Assembly: GCF_003945595.2 (NCBI RefSeq)
Contig: NW_024104446.1
Span: forward strand, 310,001-374,000
Direction of reading: 5' to 3'
Source of the DNA: Pipra filicauda
Lineage: Eukaryota > Chordata > Aves > Passeriformes > Pipridae
Length of the DNA stretch: 64,000 nt
Shown piece by piece: positions 52,001 to 64,000 of the stretch (its first letter is position 1; the number at the start of each line of letters is the position of its first letter). The notes beneath the pieces are model-generated. The model worked only from the letters and a program-made list of their open reading frames with translations. It was not told the origin of the DNA and did no database searches. The position numbers and the translations under genes are program-made.

Positions 52001-53109
52001 CTTGCTCAGGAGTTGAAAACCATGGTTAGAAAATTAGTACCTAATATAGTACAATGTGTCAGGAAAAGAAGAGCCCTTGAAGATCACAAAGGAAACTAAC
52101 CATTAGTGCCTGGAATGTGAAATCCCTCTGACAGACTTATAACGTGGCCACTGATGAATTTGTGTCTGCATGGCTTTTATTAGTAGTGACTAGCTACAAA
52201 TGCCAGTGATTAGAACTGGCTGTGCTCACTCTAAATGGGCAAGATTTGAGTCAGAGTCAATCCAATTCACACCCTAATTTGTCTGTCTGGAGAACAAGAC
52301 TGATTTGCAACAGGTTCAAGCCAGAGAGCAAGCTACTTTTACTAATGGAAGTGTGTAAAGAAAGGATTTTGAACTCAAGTACAGCTATGTGTCTGCAGCT
52401 ACCTGAAAAGTATAAGGATGCAAAATTTATAAAGCTAAAATACTATTACAAGCTTGTCAAAAATCAAATGAACACGCAAGAGATGCAGCAGCCGGTCAAC
52501 AACAACATGAAGTATAAAACTAAGCAATATTAAAAAGAAAAAACTATAAACTTGCTTGAATCTACGGGATCTGATCACTTGTCCTTAAAAACATCAGAAC
52601 AATCTCACCAAATCATCACAAGCCAGTTACTCTCATGGTTACAGAGGCTCATATTCCTTTAATGAGATGACAAGTAAGTCCATGACTTAAAGAAAAAAAT
52701 TTCTATGATGACCAATGATCAGAATGCCAAGACTAATGAGGCTGACCCAGTTCTGTATGAAAGGAAAAAAACAAACAGCCACCCTTCACGGGTTTCCACA
52801 GTTTCTGCCTGCGTACTGTACCCCACATATGCAGAAAACACAAGTTAATAATGGATTCTGTGACCTTTCAAATGTCATTAATTAGGAGATAATGATATTT
52901 TCCTGAGAAATATACAGTGGGCTAAACAAAACCCTAAAGAATAATTTTGTTTACCCTGACCTAGATTTTTTTTTGCCTTCTGCAATATTTTTACTGCAAA
53001 AGCCTGACAAACATGTTGATGCTTGTGCTCAAAACAAGTAAGTATTATTCTACAATACCTAGAAAAGGAACAGTACTGATAACATGCTCAAAGATTTGCA
53101 AAGACTCAC

Positions 53110-53228
53110 CATGCTACAGTTACTATTTGCCGAAATGCACTTCTTGTCATCACACCACTGGCACCCGTTTGTGTTGGCAGTGCAGCTCGCACAGTCCGCG
53201 TACCGGTAACATCTGTCGTCTGCAGCAG
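53110..53228 (-). CDS. ATRN: ATRN exon: second PSI module, first part
   Basis: This 119-base exon encodes [20 protein letters not shown] followed by [18 protein letters not shown]. The cysteine spacing C-x5-C-x2-C-x7-C-x2-C is the PSI signature (CxWC core). The acceptor is ...cttgtgttccag and the donor is AGCATG followed by gtgagtc. It enters in phase 1 and leaves in phase 0, continuing directly into SVKNYTKC in the next exon. NCS near the end is a potential N-glycosylation sequon. The residues agree almost completely with mammalian attractin as I recall it and differ from the shorter ATRNL1 version. The intron on its 3' side is 7.8 kb long. Confidence 0.96.
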
Positions 53229-55417
53229 CTGGAACACAAGTAACAGTCAAAAAGAAAGGTCCCACAAAAGGAGAATAATACCACCTTTTAAACACTTGCC
53301 TAGAGCTTTTCCCATTACATCCTCCATTTGAATTCTAACCATTCTTAAAGGTTTAAGTTACTGCAGGAAATTAATTCTATTCAGTTAATAGGATTTACTC
53401 CTTTAAAAATTCCTTTAGTAACAACTGTATCTGAAGGCTCACAAGTTTCATATCAACTGAAGGAATATTCAGATATACAGCATACAAGCTCTCGTAGCAC
53501 AATGCATAAATTAGGAGTAGGAAGAAGTTTTTCAATTATTCTTTCTTCACTTCTTTAACACAGAAGAAAGATTCTCTTAAGACGCAGGTTTCTGATAAAA
53601 ATATTAGATGGCTATGCAAGAAGATAAGAAGACAAAAATAGTAAATAAAAAAAAATCTAAGACAGATATTAGCAACACATGGACATTTTATGGTAAGTTA
53701 GAGTTCTATCCTTCTCTACAAAACATGTTTGAGAAAGACTTCATGTTAAATTCCTAATACTTGGACTAAAATTCAGATTATTTAAAATAGTTTGAGACAC
53801 AAATTGTTACTTCTGTTTAAAGGAGATAAAAATCTGAAACATCACCATGATCCAAAATAGGAGAATTTGTACCATTTCCTACCCTGATTACTGTGTTTAA
53901 CTCCTGTTTGGTTTGGCTCCTTCAGTCTCAGGGTCATGCAGGTTTAAGAGATTCTCTTGCCAGGGAAGCCTTTCCATCCAAGAATCGATCTTTTGAAAAC
54001 TCACTAAAATTTCTGCTTATCCTTTAATATTGACCATCAGCAGTTTCTCAGATGATATTCTCAACCAGGTAAAAATTGAGCCAAGTGATGTAAAATAATA
54101 TAAGAAAAATTGGCTTTTGGCAAAAAATTACCGCCTGAAACCAGAAGAATTTGACAGCACTGAAGCAGTGCTGTTCGTGCAACTTCTTTGGAACTGGAAT
54201 TCTACAGACCTCACGTCTTGCAAGCTGAGTTGTAGTTTATTGCCACTGCAGCAGCTGTACTTTAGAAACTGCTCTAACTTTTTTATTTTCCTTCAGCCTT
54301 TCTGTCTGTGCCTTGTTTTGTTTCAGGGTTTTTTAAGCACCTGTTGATATGATCAGCTTTTTATAAGATCCACTTTCATCTGTATTGAATTTAATGCCTC
54401 AAGACTTTTATTTTTTATATATATATATGAAACTCATTACGCTTTAGATCTTTAAATGTTATGAAAATGTACAGAAGTAGTTTTCCAGAGAACTTCACCT
54501 GGATAACATTTTTGTTATATCACGCACCTTTTATTTTATGAGTTTGCAACTTTATAGCTAGTCCAGAAACTAACTTAGCAAAAGCTAAGAGGAAAATAAA
54601 CTGTCTTGAAGTGTTGATTAATAGCAGTGCTAATAACTCTTCAATAAGCATTAACATAGACTGCCAGTTTAATTGTATGGCAGTTTGTACATACAGCACA
54701 CAGCCAAAAGCAATTTTACACTGTGTTGAAAGGAAAGATGCACAGAAAAAGTAGTAGGTTCATGTAGCAGCGATAAATATTCTGTTCGTGTGACGCATAA
54801 GAACAACACTTTCACAAGCAATTTATTTATGACAAGCCAAAATGCTTTAGGAATAAGCTGTACAGTTATTCACAACACTAAATTGCTCTTTCAAACAATA
54901 CAGGATAGAAATTCATGACAAACTTGAACCCATTCTGACATACTGCAACAAAGGGATTGTTTGTCTCAAGTTTTTTTCCAGCTGAGACTGCGCTATATTC
55001 TTCTGTACGAATGCTACTGTTTGATAGACAATCTATTTGAAGCAGTCTTGCTTTCCTTTTCACTTATTGACACATACAGGTATGAGAGTTTCATGTGCCT
55101 GTAATGCCAGGGATCACCTGCAGTGACCATTTGTGCTCTGACTGCTGTTATGCTTTCCCTCAGCACCTTAAACTTGTGCTCTATTGCACCTACTTCCCTG
55201 TATTTAAAATACAAAAAGATTCCAGAACTGAATGATTTAAAAAAAAAAAATCTTCTATAAATCTCTTACACTGGGTATTTCCAGAGAGGAACAGTCTTAA
55301 CATTCCAGTGGTTACATTTTTTGGGAGTCGTTTGGGGGTTGTCCACCACCACTTCCCACACCCCACCTCCTACATCACAGTGCAAATCTGACACTAAAAA
55401 GACTGGAATTCACTTAC
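53229..55417 (-). other. ATRN: ATRN intron of 2.2 kb
   Basis: AT-rich intron between the Kelch/PSI exon and the second PSI exon. It has a short TA dinucleotide run at 54416-54428. I see no mobile element or coding sequence. Confidence 0.85.
54416..54428. repeat. Short TA dinucleotide repeat
   Basis: About six TA units lie in intronic sequence. Confidence 0.8.
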
Positions 55418-55626
55418 CTGTTTTCTTAGGACATTTTGCTCTAAGGATGTTATTAGCATGTCCAGATTCCCAAGATTCACAGTGTTTTTTATTCCACAGG
55501 CATCTTATTCCTGGACGAGCATTTTTACACAGCTCTTCATCTCTGAATGCCTCACAGTTTGGAGGCTTGTACACGAGGATGTCATTCAATAGAACACTTG
55601 AAAAACCCCCAAATATATACATGGAC
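55418..55626 (-). CDS. ATRN: ATRN exon: end of Kelch propeller and first PSI/cysteine-rich module
   Basis: This 209-base exon contributes 69 full codons. It opens with SMYIFGGFSSVLLNDILVY, the glycine-glycine and hydrophobic strands of a Kelch blade. A cysteine-rich PSI-like stretch follows: PPNCEAFRDEELCKNA, GIRCLWNKKHCESWES, then NNILRAKCPKKT. The acceptor is ...ttcctaatag before GTCCATG, and the donor is ACAG followed by gtaagtg. It enters in phase 2 and leaves in phase 1. PSI (plexin-semaphorin-integrin) modules are small disulfide-bonded spacers that orient neighbouring domains in extracellular proteins. ATRNL1 differs through this stretch by recollection, which supports ATRN. A plus-strand reading frame over the same bases is only an antisense shadow. 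Confidence 0.96.
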
Positions 55627-57433
55627 CTATTAGGAAAAATCAGTTAAATATAACTGTTACTGTAGACATATTGTATTGATTTATCTGTCTTGATATACTA
55701 TTTAAAACCCCACATAATATCATAAAAAACTTTCTTCATCTTTCGCTTATAAACACTCTGTCAGTGGTTCCTTTAATTATTAGTTTTTCAATTTATTTCT
55801 CCATAGAAGTTTAGACTAACAAAAAATTGCTGGAAGCTCACTGTGATGTATGTATTAGGAAGTGGCATACACCAAATTTTTGGAAAGAACAACAACGAAG
55901 AGCTTTGGAGGAAACTCTTCAGTTTTGCAGCTCAGTAATGAGAACAGAGCATGAAATACAAGAACATTTTTCTTCACAAAGATTTCAAAGACAGGCAGCA
56001 AAAATTCACAAGATGGATATTTTTTTTGGTAATATTTCTGGTGCAGTAGCTGCTGACATCAAAACCAAGACCTTGAGTCCTTAATCTTCTCATTTAAAAT
56101 TACAAACAATCTTGGGTAAAAGATAGCAATAGAAAACCTGTGTATCTCTTGTATCATATAATCTTATAACAGAATTAATCATAGAGTTACCAATAGCAGA
56201 AATCTGGAAAGTATCTTGCATTGCACTTTTTCGTACATAAAAAGAAAAAAAAGGAATTTTCACCTTGAGTATAATTCATTCAGAGTGACAGTTCTTGAAG
56301 TATCAGACATAGCTGAGACGTCATAAAAGGCACAAATCAGAATGAAAAACTAGCACTTGCTGAATTCATTAATTCCAAGCAATTTTCTCTTAATGAATAA
56401 ATCTGTTCATTGATTAATGTCAAGTGCTCTGTGTACAGACTTACAACCTAGTGTTATTTTTGTTAAATGCAGTCACACTCTTATTTGTAGTGTGACTTAT
56501 TACCTCTGTTATTTCTGACCTATACAATATCCCTAGGCAGAGGATCTGTTAAGTGGCCCACATATACTTAATACTGAGTTTATTAGTGGGATGAATAATG
56601 TAGAAGAGGTACAATGATCTAGAGCACTGCAACTATCAGATATCAGGCAAGTTGGCAACCAGCAAAAGTAAAACTGGCACAAGCAACCACTACAGATTCC
56701 TTTAAACCTGAACTCTGTTTTCCACAAATTTTCCAGTAAAAAGGAGACATTTGTCCTACAATTTTAACTTTAGGGATTGGGGTAAAAGAAGCAGAGCTCA
56801 GCCACCAAATCCAGAAAACTCCAGATCCACTCTACCTGCTTTTCTAGATGATGAAGCTTTACTGTTCTTCTCTACTCAACATGAAATGACATGAAAGAAT
56901 GCTACATTTTCTAGAGGATAAGTAACATACTTATTATTGTCTAGATGCTGGCAGGCTTTTCCTCCTGCAAGTGGTTAAAGACGATAACTGTATCAGTATC
57001 ATCCAAATATTGCCTTTTTCCAAACAAATTTTAGTTACATGGTTACTTTATGATTGTAGAAGAACAAGAAATTATAGTATGCTGCAAAGAAAAAAATATT
57101 TCTCCCACTACAACTAAGTGAAGGTTATAGTTGGTACCAAATATCAAATTCACTGTAGCTCACAATACTGAGGAAATGCCTCAGTACACTAGAAGGTTAA
57201 CTTAAAATGCCATTGAACAGATTCCACAGCATGGTAGTTTATGATGATGATTAGCTGGACTGATTACCTAAGACAAGTAAAGACTCTGACAAGCACTACT
57301 TTTCCCTTTAATAACTTAGATCAGTTCTATGTCATTGAACCATACTTCAAAAAAGTCTAATTTCTGCTACGGGGTTTTTGTTTTTTTTCATTCAGAAAAG
57401 TGGTGAGGAAGATTTAAAAGACACTTCATTTAC
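55627..57433 (-). other. ATRN: ATRN intron of 1.8 kb splitting the last Kelch repeat
   Basis: Intron between the two exons that encode the final Kelch blade. It holds a plus-strand open frame at 55827-56084 (85 codons) without recognisable features, and no identifiable repeat family. Confidence 0.85.
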
Positions 57434-57518
57434 CCGTTACTGACAACAGCAGTGTGACCAAATCTGTTGACATCTCGATGCAGATTAGGTTTTGGCAAAA
57501 CTTTCCATTCGTCACAAG
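57434..57518 (-). CDS. ATRN: ATRN exon: last Kelch repeat, first part
   Basis: This 85-base exon encodes about 28 residues, including CDEWKVLPKPNLHRDV followed by NRFGHTAVVSN. It belongs to the final blade of the Kelch beta-propeller: the arginine-phenylalanine-glycine-histidine stretch is the usual RxxH-type element that opens a Kelch repeat. The acceptor reads ...gtgtctttcag before CTTGTGAC, and the donor is AACGG followed by gtaaatg. The exon begins two bases before a codon boundary, completing a serine codon from the previous exon beyond the window, and ends after two bases of a glycine codon. The next exon supplies the third base, then SMYIFGG. It is the first exon of the gene visible in this window. 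The identity is firm because the residues are almost those of mammalian attractin as I recall it. Confidence 0.95.
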
Positions 57519-60500
57519 CTGAAAGACACAACAAAAATATATGAAAACATATATCAAATAATCTGAAAAGTTTTCAGCAGAATATATGCAAACTATACTT
57601 TAATTGCTCAAGAATAAATCAACATGTACTCCTTTTGTTGACTAGGTGCTCCAAGAACCTGTGAGCAACACTGATCTATCCTGACATTTATCAAGGCCAC
57701 AGGACACTCATGGAAGGGTTGCTTTATTACACAGAGTTCTCTGCCTTCACAGCCAGTTTCAACATCCAAAGCAACAAGCACTGCCATCATTGTTATCAAG
57801 TGATCAGTAATAGTGCCCTAATATTTACACACTCTCAAATCAGCCACAGGATTTCAATTCATACACTTTCAAGGAACATCTATGACAGTGAACTTAGTTC
57901 TTTTCATAAGCGTTTTAAGACAAACTACCACACCTTCAGCTGTGCAACCCAACACATTATTGTCTTACTTTGGATATCTTGGTTTAAGAATGCTAATATT
58001 TACTTTCCTTTCACCACATATTTGAGATGAATGCCATATTTCCATGTTAAATTAACCATTCAAGCATATTTCTTTTAGTACTGCTGTAGGAACATTTACA
58101 AATATGGTTCTGGTGTAGTTTCATTTTCCTTTCCTGACTGGAATATTAGTTCTTTAGAACAATTAGTTCCTTCTTCATTATTTCCTCCTTGAACTTTACA
58201 GACTTCAAAAATTCAAATCCCACAACAATAGAAATAAGGAGCACCTGCAGATTGAAACTTCAAAGAAATATCTTTAAAATGGAGCAAAGAAAGTACTTTT
58301 CTACAGAGCAAGCAAAACATTTCCAGAATTCGTCATAACAGATTTTGGAGGGTAAACTTTCAGGAAACCTTTCAGATCAGGCAGAGGGTTACAGTTTTTT
58401 TATTAAAAAAAAAAAAAAATCTGCTATACACACAAAGATAGGGATTAAATCCAAAGCTGAAAACAAGTTAAAGGGAGAGAGACCTCTCCAATTTAATCCA
58501 AATAAAAGCATGGCTTTATTTATATACAGAGAGACATACTTTATTCTAAACCAGTGGCAAAGCTATCAACTTGGACATGCAGAAAAAAGAATACCTATTT
58601 GGTCAGCATACTCTTCCTAATACAGAGAAGTGGATAAGTGGGTAAGTGGATAGAGCACACGCATATAGAAACTGCAGAGTCAGAATTAGTAACACAAAGC
58701 AGATTAATACAAAATATTGGTATTTAGCCAATGGATTCCTCGTAGGTTTTGGTAAAGAATCAAACAGAATTCATTCCTGTTCATCATCTTCAAACTTGTT
58801 TTAAACATCCCTAAGTACCCAAATTTCCAGACTTCACTGGACTGCTCCAAGAAGAAAGTGCCAAACAGTGAATGTAGCATGAATTACATTATTTATCAAT
58901 ATTACAGCATTCTATGTGTTTTGTATGTTGTATTAAGTCTAATAATGATGGTTAACTCTATGGAACAAAGAATAAAATACTTTCCTCGATAAAATGTTAT
59001 GCACTCTTAAGGTATTATACAGATAGTAAGGAGAAGGAAGATATGGTATTCATTGTATTTACCATTGTCTCTGTATGTAACCAAGTACAATATAAAGCAC
59101 ATGAAAGCACATACTGCTTTTAATAGAACTAAGCAGATGAAGGAACAATACTATTCATTCCAAACTGATTTGCAGAATTTTTAGTCACTGAAAAGTACAA
59201 GGAGAAATACTGGGGTTTTTCTCTCTGTTACTAGGGCTTCTACTTCAAGAACAAGCAGTACCACGTTACATCATTAAAAGAAAAGGTTCATATTCCCCCC
59301 CAGTGTAGATTAAATGGTTACCAGATGACACAGAAGTGGCTCTCAGAGTGAGCTGCCAGTCACACAAATTTGTTATGTGATGAAGCACACTATAGAAAGG
59401 CACTAGATATAAAGCAATCCAGCTGATGCTGGCAGAGAAAAACCTCAACTGAACTTTGCACAGGGTAATGCACTCCAGGGTCCACACTCCAACAGGTCAG
59501 GCCTCAACACGTCTCATGTACAACCTACTGTCAATATTGCATTCCTGATATCAGAGAGGACCAAGACATTTCATAGAAAACCTCTCAGTGCTGCAACAAT
59601 ATACATTTGTTACTAGAAGCTTTCCCACTATCATTTTATGGGGGGGGAAACAGAAAACCTAACACATTTCTAATCAACGTTGTCATATCAGTAAAACATG
59701 GATTTGTTTTTAAAAATCTAACTAAGACCAAATTTACCAAGATGTGACTGGAGGAAAAATAGGACAAATATAGCATACTAGCTCATCCGGTTAGTCGTAC
59801 AAGTCTTTTTATGAATGTTTTTTGCTCCTCAGACACATAGTTAAACATAATATTAAAAACCTGTCTAGCAGTGGAGGGCAGTCTAAAGTTTGAGCTTGCC
59901 AGTCATATCTGATTTTGAAAAATGTATTACTTAAACACTAGGGCAGAACTGGTGCAGAATCAAGTTAACAAAGCTCCATTCAATTCATGCCTGAGTTAAG
60001 TTAATAAAGCAGTTCTGAAAATCATAAAAGATGAGCACCCAACTATCTCAAATTTAAATTTTTATAGAGAAAAATCTAAGAGAGCTGCATATCTACAAGC
60101 TGTTTCAAAGGTGATTGCTCTCCCATTTCTTCATCTGATTTATTAAGTGCATTAAGGACACCTTAATTATTTTCAATAACTAAAGAAACTATGAGAATAA
60201 CCCTGAAAATCTTGACAACTCACTTCCAAATCTACAATATTTTCTAAAGAATAAGAGAAAAATCAAGGAACTGAAAAAGTCCCCTTGCAGGAAAAACCAT
60301 AGAAACTCAGCTGAAAAACTGTAGGCATTGAAAAGAAGTTTATTTACAACTCATCTTCATCCCCTACCCCACAATGCCCAATTCTGCACTCAAGCCTGAA
60401 CAGAAGCACCATGGCCATCTCAAAGTGATACTCTCACAGCACACTTTAAATAATGGAAAGTGTTCATACTTCCAAAACACGATAAAAGGAAAAAGACTTG

Positions 60501-62637
60501 CTTTATATAGTATAGCAGTAGTTAGAGTAATGACCCAAGATGTAGGAGAAAAAGGTTCATTTCCTACCTGGTGGGATTTAAACCTAAAGTTTTCATCTCT
60601 GAGCAAAAGTACCCTCACTGTTCTAGTGAGGTAACTTTTCACTATGCCAAGTTAATGCTGTTCCACTGAACAGATAAAAAAAACACAGAAAAAATTAATA
60701 TTGCTAGAAATAGGAAGTTGTTAAGCCTCTAAAAAAGTGGCAACCGATGTTCCATGCTTTACCTCTAGAATCAAATTGGTATTTCTGCACTGGCAGCCTG
60801 ATTTAGTGACAAACTCTTACTACATTTGGAGATAAGTTTTAAGGGAAGGTATATGAAACTACCTACTTTATGTTTACATTATCAAATAATTTCTCAATTA
60901 CAAACAATTTAAATAGATTGAAATCCCAATGTTTTTATTCTGCTTAATCACAGTCTGCAACACTGGCAGTGCAGCCTCATGTTCTACATAGAATCCAGTG
61001 GCAGCTTAAGCTTCTATTTTCTCTTTGTGTATTTCCAATAATTACTCAGTCAGTTTTTCTCTGGTAACAGAAGTAATATTGGCTCACAAAGTATGGACAC
61101 CATTATACTTCTGTCTAGTTCTTTTTCGTGACTCTAGACAACTAAAGACTAAACACAAACAACTAAAAACATCATGAAAGTTAGTTAGTAACAAAAAAGT
61201 TACTTTCTGATTCTTTCCACACTGCATAAATATTTTTCTTTAATAAGATAATAAAAATCTTCTTGCTCTTAGGAAAACACGAAGACAAGTATGTTCAGAA
61301 CAGCATGAATTGAATTTAAACTATAGAACTAACATCTACAACAGCATCCACACACAGAACAGTGACTCCCTAAGCAATATAAAGAAACCAACAACCTTAA
61401 GCTTTACTATTAAATGGAGCAATTAGTGCATTACATTATTATGGCTTTGCTCTTCTAATAGCACAGCGATATGGAGGTAATTGCTATTACAGACTGCACC
61501 AGAACTACATTTATGACTTAAGTGCTCAGGAACACATAAAACTTAATCTTTCACAGCGGCTGCTTTACATTTTCTTTTTGATGGCACATTGATAATCCAT
61601 TTGTACCTCCAGAAGGAGGGAGAATTGCAAATATAAATGGGTTTACATTGGAAAAAAATAAATTTACAGACGTTTAAACTTGCTCATTTTGTCGATGACA
61701 AAGACTAGAAGTGAAACAACTTCTTTTACAAGCAAACAATTTATGAATAAACAATTCATTTTATTACAAAATACAAGCAATAGGTTTGATTACAAGTGGA
61801 ACTAAAGTCAATCTCCTGAGATAATTTTGATTTTTTTTTTTTCCAAAAAAGGAAAATGCTTTTAAGCTTTGTTTGAATACCCTGGAATAAACTTAATATT
61901 TCACATGTAATATTGTCTTTCATAAGCAATTGAATTTGCATATTACAAAAGAAACATTGTGGAGTGTATTATTGGTGTAAATATATGTGTTATTGCACTT
62001 CTGCCATAGATACAAACAATGCTGAAATACAACAACCGTTAGGAGAGAACATAGAAACAGCTGCCATGTTCCAATGACTTCAGTTTTTGGCTTTTATAGA
62101 GATTCCCTGTCAGTATTTCTCTACACATTTCTAGGGTATCCAGATACCTTAGCATTGGCATATGTGGAACAAAAGGACAGACTAAATACTTCATAAACTG
62201 AAACTTAAGGAACTTAGGCATAGAGATATATGCCTACTAACAGTATCATTTGGCCAGGAACTAAAATAAATATCCTTAATCTTTCAAAAAAGCATCTAAT
62301 TATACATACAGATTTTAATACTAGTTTCAATAGTTAGAATCCATTTTAAACTCTGATTCTGTGTGTCTAATAATCTATTTTTATTTGCAAATTTTGCATC
62401 TGAATACTCATAAAATATAATCTAAATTACTTTTCTAAGCCCTGATTGAAATAGAAATGCAAGTTTTAAGCACATGGTGGCTCCTGTATCACAGTTCTAC
62501 AGTTAAAAAAAAAAACAACCAAAGCAACTAATACTTCACATATCTATCCCTAAAGGTTTAGAGTACAGCTCCAAAATTTTTATCTGAAGATGGCATAAAA
62601 CAAGTTCTTCAACATGCACATAAGCAACATTTGTGTA

Positions 62638-62661
62638 TACATACATATTTATATGTATGTA
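62638..62661. repeat. AT-rich inverted repeat (10-base arms, 4-base loop)
   Basis: TACATACATA at 62638-62647 and its exact reverse complement TATGTATGTA at 62652-62661 are separated by four bases, within a longer TA/TG-rich tract followed by a short GTG repeat. It could extrude as a hairpin. No function is known. Confidence 0.85.
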
Positions 62662-62980
62662 ACACATATTTATATAAATATATAGTGTGGTGGTGGTGGA
62701 TTTCAGGGTAAGTTTAATTATTTTCAAGTATTACTTCAACAGGATCCCCGGGGCGAAAATTGAGCTGTTGTTCAGAAAATTAAAACCCACAGAGGACAGA
62801 GCCTTCCAACTACCCATCTACACATTTAGAGGGAGAAAAGCTTTCCAATAATGCTAATGTCCTACAAGTTATAAATCAGATTTATACAATACATTTATCA
62901 GCACTGCAGTATTAATTATAGGGCAGGATAAGGAAGAAAGACACATGATATGGTTTCTCAACCTTTCCACCAGATACAAA

Positions 62981-63058
62981 GTCCCGTGCAGGGCTAAGAG
63001 TTGGACTTGATGATCCTTCTACGGCCCTCCCAACTCAGCATATTCTGTGATTCTGTGA
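62981..63058 (+). mobile_element. CR1 LINE 3' tail, plus orientation
   Basis: The text contains GTTGGACTTGATGATCCTTC, then CTCCCAACTCAGCATATTCT, ending in GTGATTCTGTGA, the octamer-type tail of CR1. Only the last 80 bases or so are clear, and the 5' limit is approximate. It is in opposite orientation to ATRN. Confidence 0.9.
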
Positions 63059-63847
63059 AAGACTGAGGACAAAAGTGAAGAAATAAAGCTGCAATGCTGA
63101 ACCCCTCCCTTCTTCCAAAGACTAGAGGAGAGAACAGATGATGATAGGATTCTTTCTCCAAATCTGGTTACAAGACATAATCTGGTTCCAAAAAGTTGGT
63201 TGTTAGCATAGTCCAGAAAATGGAGTGTGACTGAATGATCATAGCGTAACTTCTGCTATTTTTCAGGACATTATCAGAGACTTTTGCCTGAGAGGGCTTA
63301 CCATGACTGCTGCAATACTAAAAGGCCAATAGCAGCAAGAAGAATCCATAATAGTCTTTAATTCATTCCAGTTACACTGGAAGCCATATGAGAGATGATC
63401 CAGGTTCTATTTTTGCCCAAATTCATGTAAATGTATGTATAAAGCATTCTCAAATTTTCCTAACTTGCATCAAATAATCCCTTCTTGTGATTAAAGAATG
63501 AGATGTCTTCATGAAGTGATTTCACCTTTTTTACATGTGTTTTAAAAAAACTAAGAACTACTTTGTTTATTTCACTACCCTAAACCTTTCACAGAATTCA
63601 GCCCAGTTATTCATTAGACCAATTTCTGCAAAACAATAGCACTTTGTAGTAGGAGTTGGACTAGAACTTTGTATTGAAGACAGATAAGCATGGTATCTCT
63701 CCAAAGTGTTTCCTATTCCTTATACAATGAATAGAATTAAATTAACCAAGTATTCAGAAAAAACTCCCCAGCACACAGGCCTAGTTGAACCACTCTGCCA
63801 CTACATAGGCAGAAAACACAGTGGTGAACTTGAGGCCAACAGTAACG

Positions 63848-63958
63848 GAAAAAAAACCAAAAAAACCAAACAAACAAACAAACAAACAAACAAAAAACAA
63901 AAACAAAAAACACAAAAACAAAAACAAAAAAAACAAACAAACAAACAAAAAAAAAAAA
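63848..63958. repeat. CAAA-rich simple repeat
   Basis: About 110 bases consist almost entirely of A and C, with CAAA units, CAAAAA variants and A runs. On the gene strand it is a TTTG-type pyrimidine/G repeat. It is likely polymorphic and error-prone in assembly. Confidence 0.92.
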
Positions 63959-64000
63959 CCACGAAAAACAGACTTAACTTTGTACCAAATAGAAAAGATA

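Larger units (their letters stand above)
45333..53109 (-). other. ATRN: ATRN intron of 7.8 kb
   Basis: AT-rich intron between two PSI exons. It holds a small CR1 tail fragment near 46113-46175, a GTTTG-type low-complexity patch near 45858-45890 and a 17-base A run ending at 49020. Open frames such as 52222-52533 on the plus strand have no recognisable domains. Nothing else is supported. Confidence 0.85.
5167..57518 (-). other. ATRN: ATRN (attractin) gene, internal portion, ten exons
   Basis: This is the middle of a single gene read right to left. The ten exons are 57434-57518, 55418-55626, 53110-53228, 45200-45332, 43754-43935, 34847-35060, 32856-33044, 27843-28052, 23301-23438 and 5167-5260. 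All splice sites are GT-AG, the phases agree at every junction and no stop interrupts the 1573 coding bases. The domain order (Kelch end, PSI modules, C-type lectin, PSI, PSI, laminin EGF, laminin EGF) is that of attractin. In mammals attractin is a type I membrane glycoprotein, also made in a secreted form. It is needed for agouti signalling at melanocortin receptors and for myelin maintenance. Residues that separate ATRN from ATRNL1, such as KVLPKPNLHRDVNRFGH and [20 protein letters not shown], match ATRN. By memory of the human protein (about 1430 residues) this covers roughly residues 610-1135. Both ends of the gene lie outside the window. Confidence 0.96.
57519..64000 (-). other. ATRN: ATRN intron, 3' part (continues beyond position 64000)
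   Basis: At least 6.5 kb of intron upstream of the first visible exon. I looked for further Kelch-encoding exons and did not find one, although a very short exon could escape a manual reading. It contains a CR1 tail in plus orientation near 62981-63058, an AT-rich inverted repeat at 62638-62661 and a CAAA-rich simple repeat near the right edge. Confidence 0.75.

Noticed and set aside
52222..52533. Plus-strand open frame of 103 codons
   Set aside because: No domain, signal or homologous feature recognised. It is antisense within an intron and best treated as chance.
5167..57518. Gene identity as ATRNL1 (attractin-like 1) instead of ATRN
   Set aside because: Diagnostic stretches ([57 protein letters not shown]) match ATRN and differ from ATRNL1 as I recall both proteins.
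1..64000. CRISPR arrays, tRNA/rRNA genes, operons or a novel defence-type system
   Set aside because: None seen. The window is an internal part of a single animal gene with retroelement debris.

Overview
The window is vertebrate nuclear DNA, most likely from a bird. It is AT-rich, has long introns, and carries CR1 retrotransposon fragments ending in the 8-bp ATTCTRTG-type tail that is typical of birds and reptiles. It also has one GC-rich LTR whose text resembles an LTR family I know from songbird genomes. There are no prokaryotic features (no operons, ribosome binding sites or CRISPR).

The only intact gene I can support is the middle of ATRN (attractin, the mahogany gene), on the minus strand. 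Ten consecutive coding exons lie between 57518 (5' side) and 5167 (3' side). They give 1573 coding bases (about 524 codons) with GT-AG splice sites throughout, phases that join perfectly and no internal stop. In protein order they encode the end of the Kelch propeller, a first PSI/cysteine-rich module, two more PSI modules, a C-type lectin domain split over two exons, two further PSI modules, and two laminin-type EGF modules, the second incomplete. The signal peptide, CUB, EGF and most Kelch exons lie beyond position 64000. The transmembrane and cytoplasmic exons lie beyond position 1. The protein matches attractin, not its paralogue ATRNL1.

The layout from left to right is as follows. Positions 1-5166 are partial intron, with a weak coding-like plus-strand relic at 10-836. 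The last EGF exon is at 5167-5260. An 18-kb AT-rich intron follows, holding two CR1 copies (8.7 and 17.1 kb). The first laminin-EGF exon is at 23.3 kb, and PSI exons are at 27.8 and 32.9 kb. An LTR in opposite orientation to the gene lies at about 33.4-34.3 kb. The second lectin exon is at 34.8 kb. An 8.7-kb intron then holds an unidentified decayed ORF cluster (36.6-38.2 kb) and a CR1 reverse-transcriptase relic (43.0-43.4 kb). The first lectin exon is at 43.8 kb, with PSI exons at 45.2 and 53.1 kb. The Kelch/PSI exon is at 55.4 kb and the last Kelch exon at 57.4 kb. The remaining 6.5 kb is intron, ending in a CAAA-rich simple repeat.

I see no novel multi-gene system. The most informative observations are the strictly phase-1 modular exon design of the gene, the single GC-rich LTR between domain exons, and the unidentified ORF cluster at 36.6-38.2 kb.
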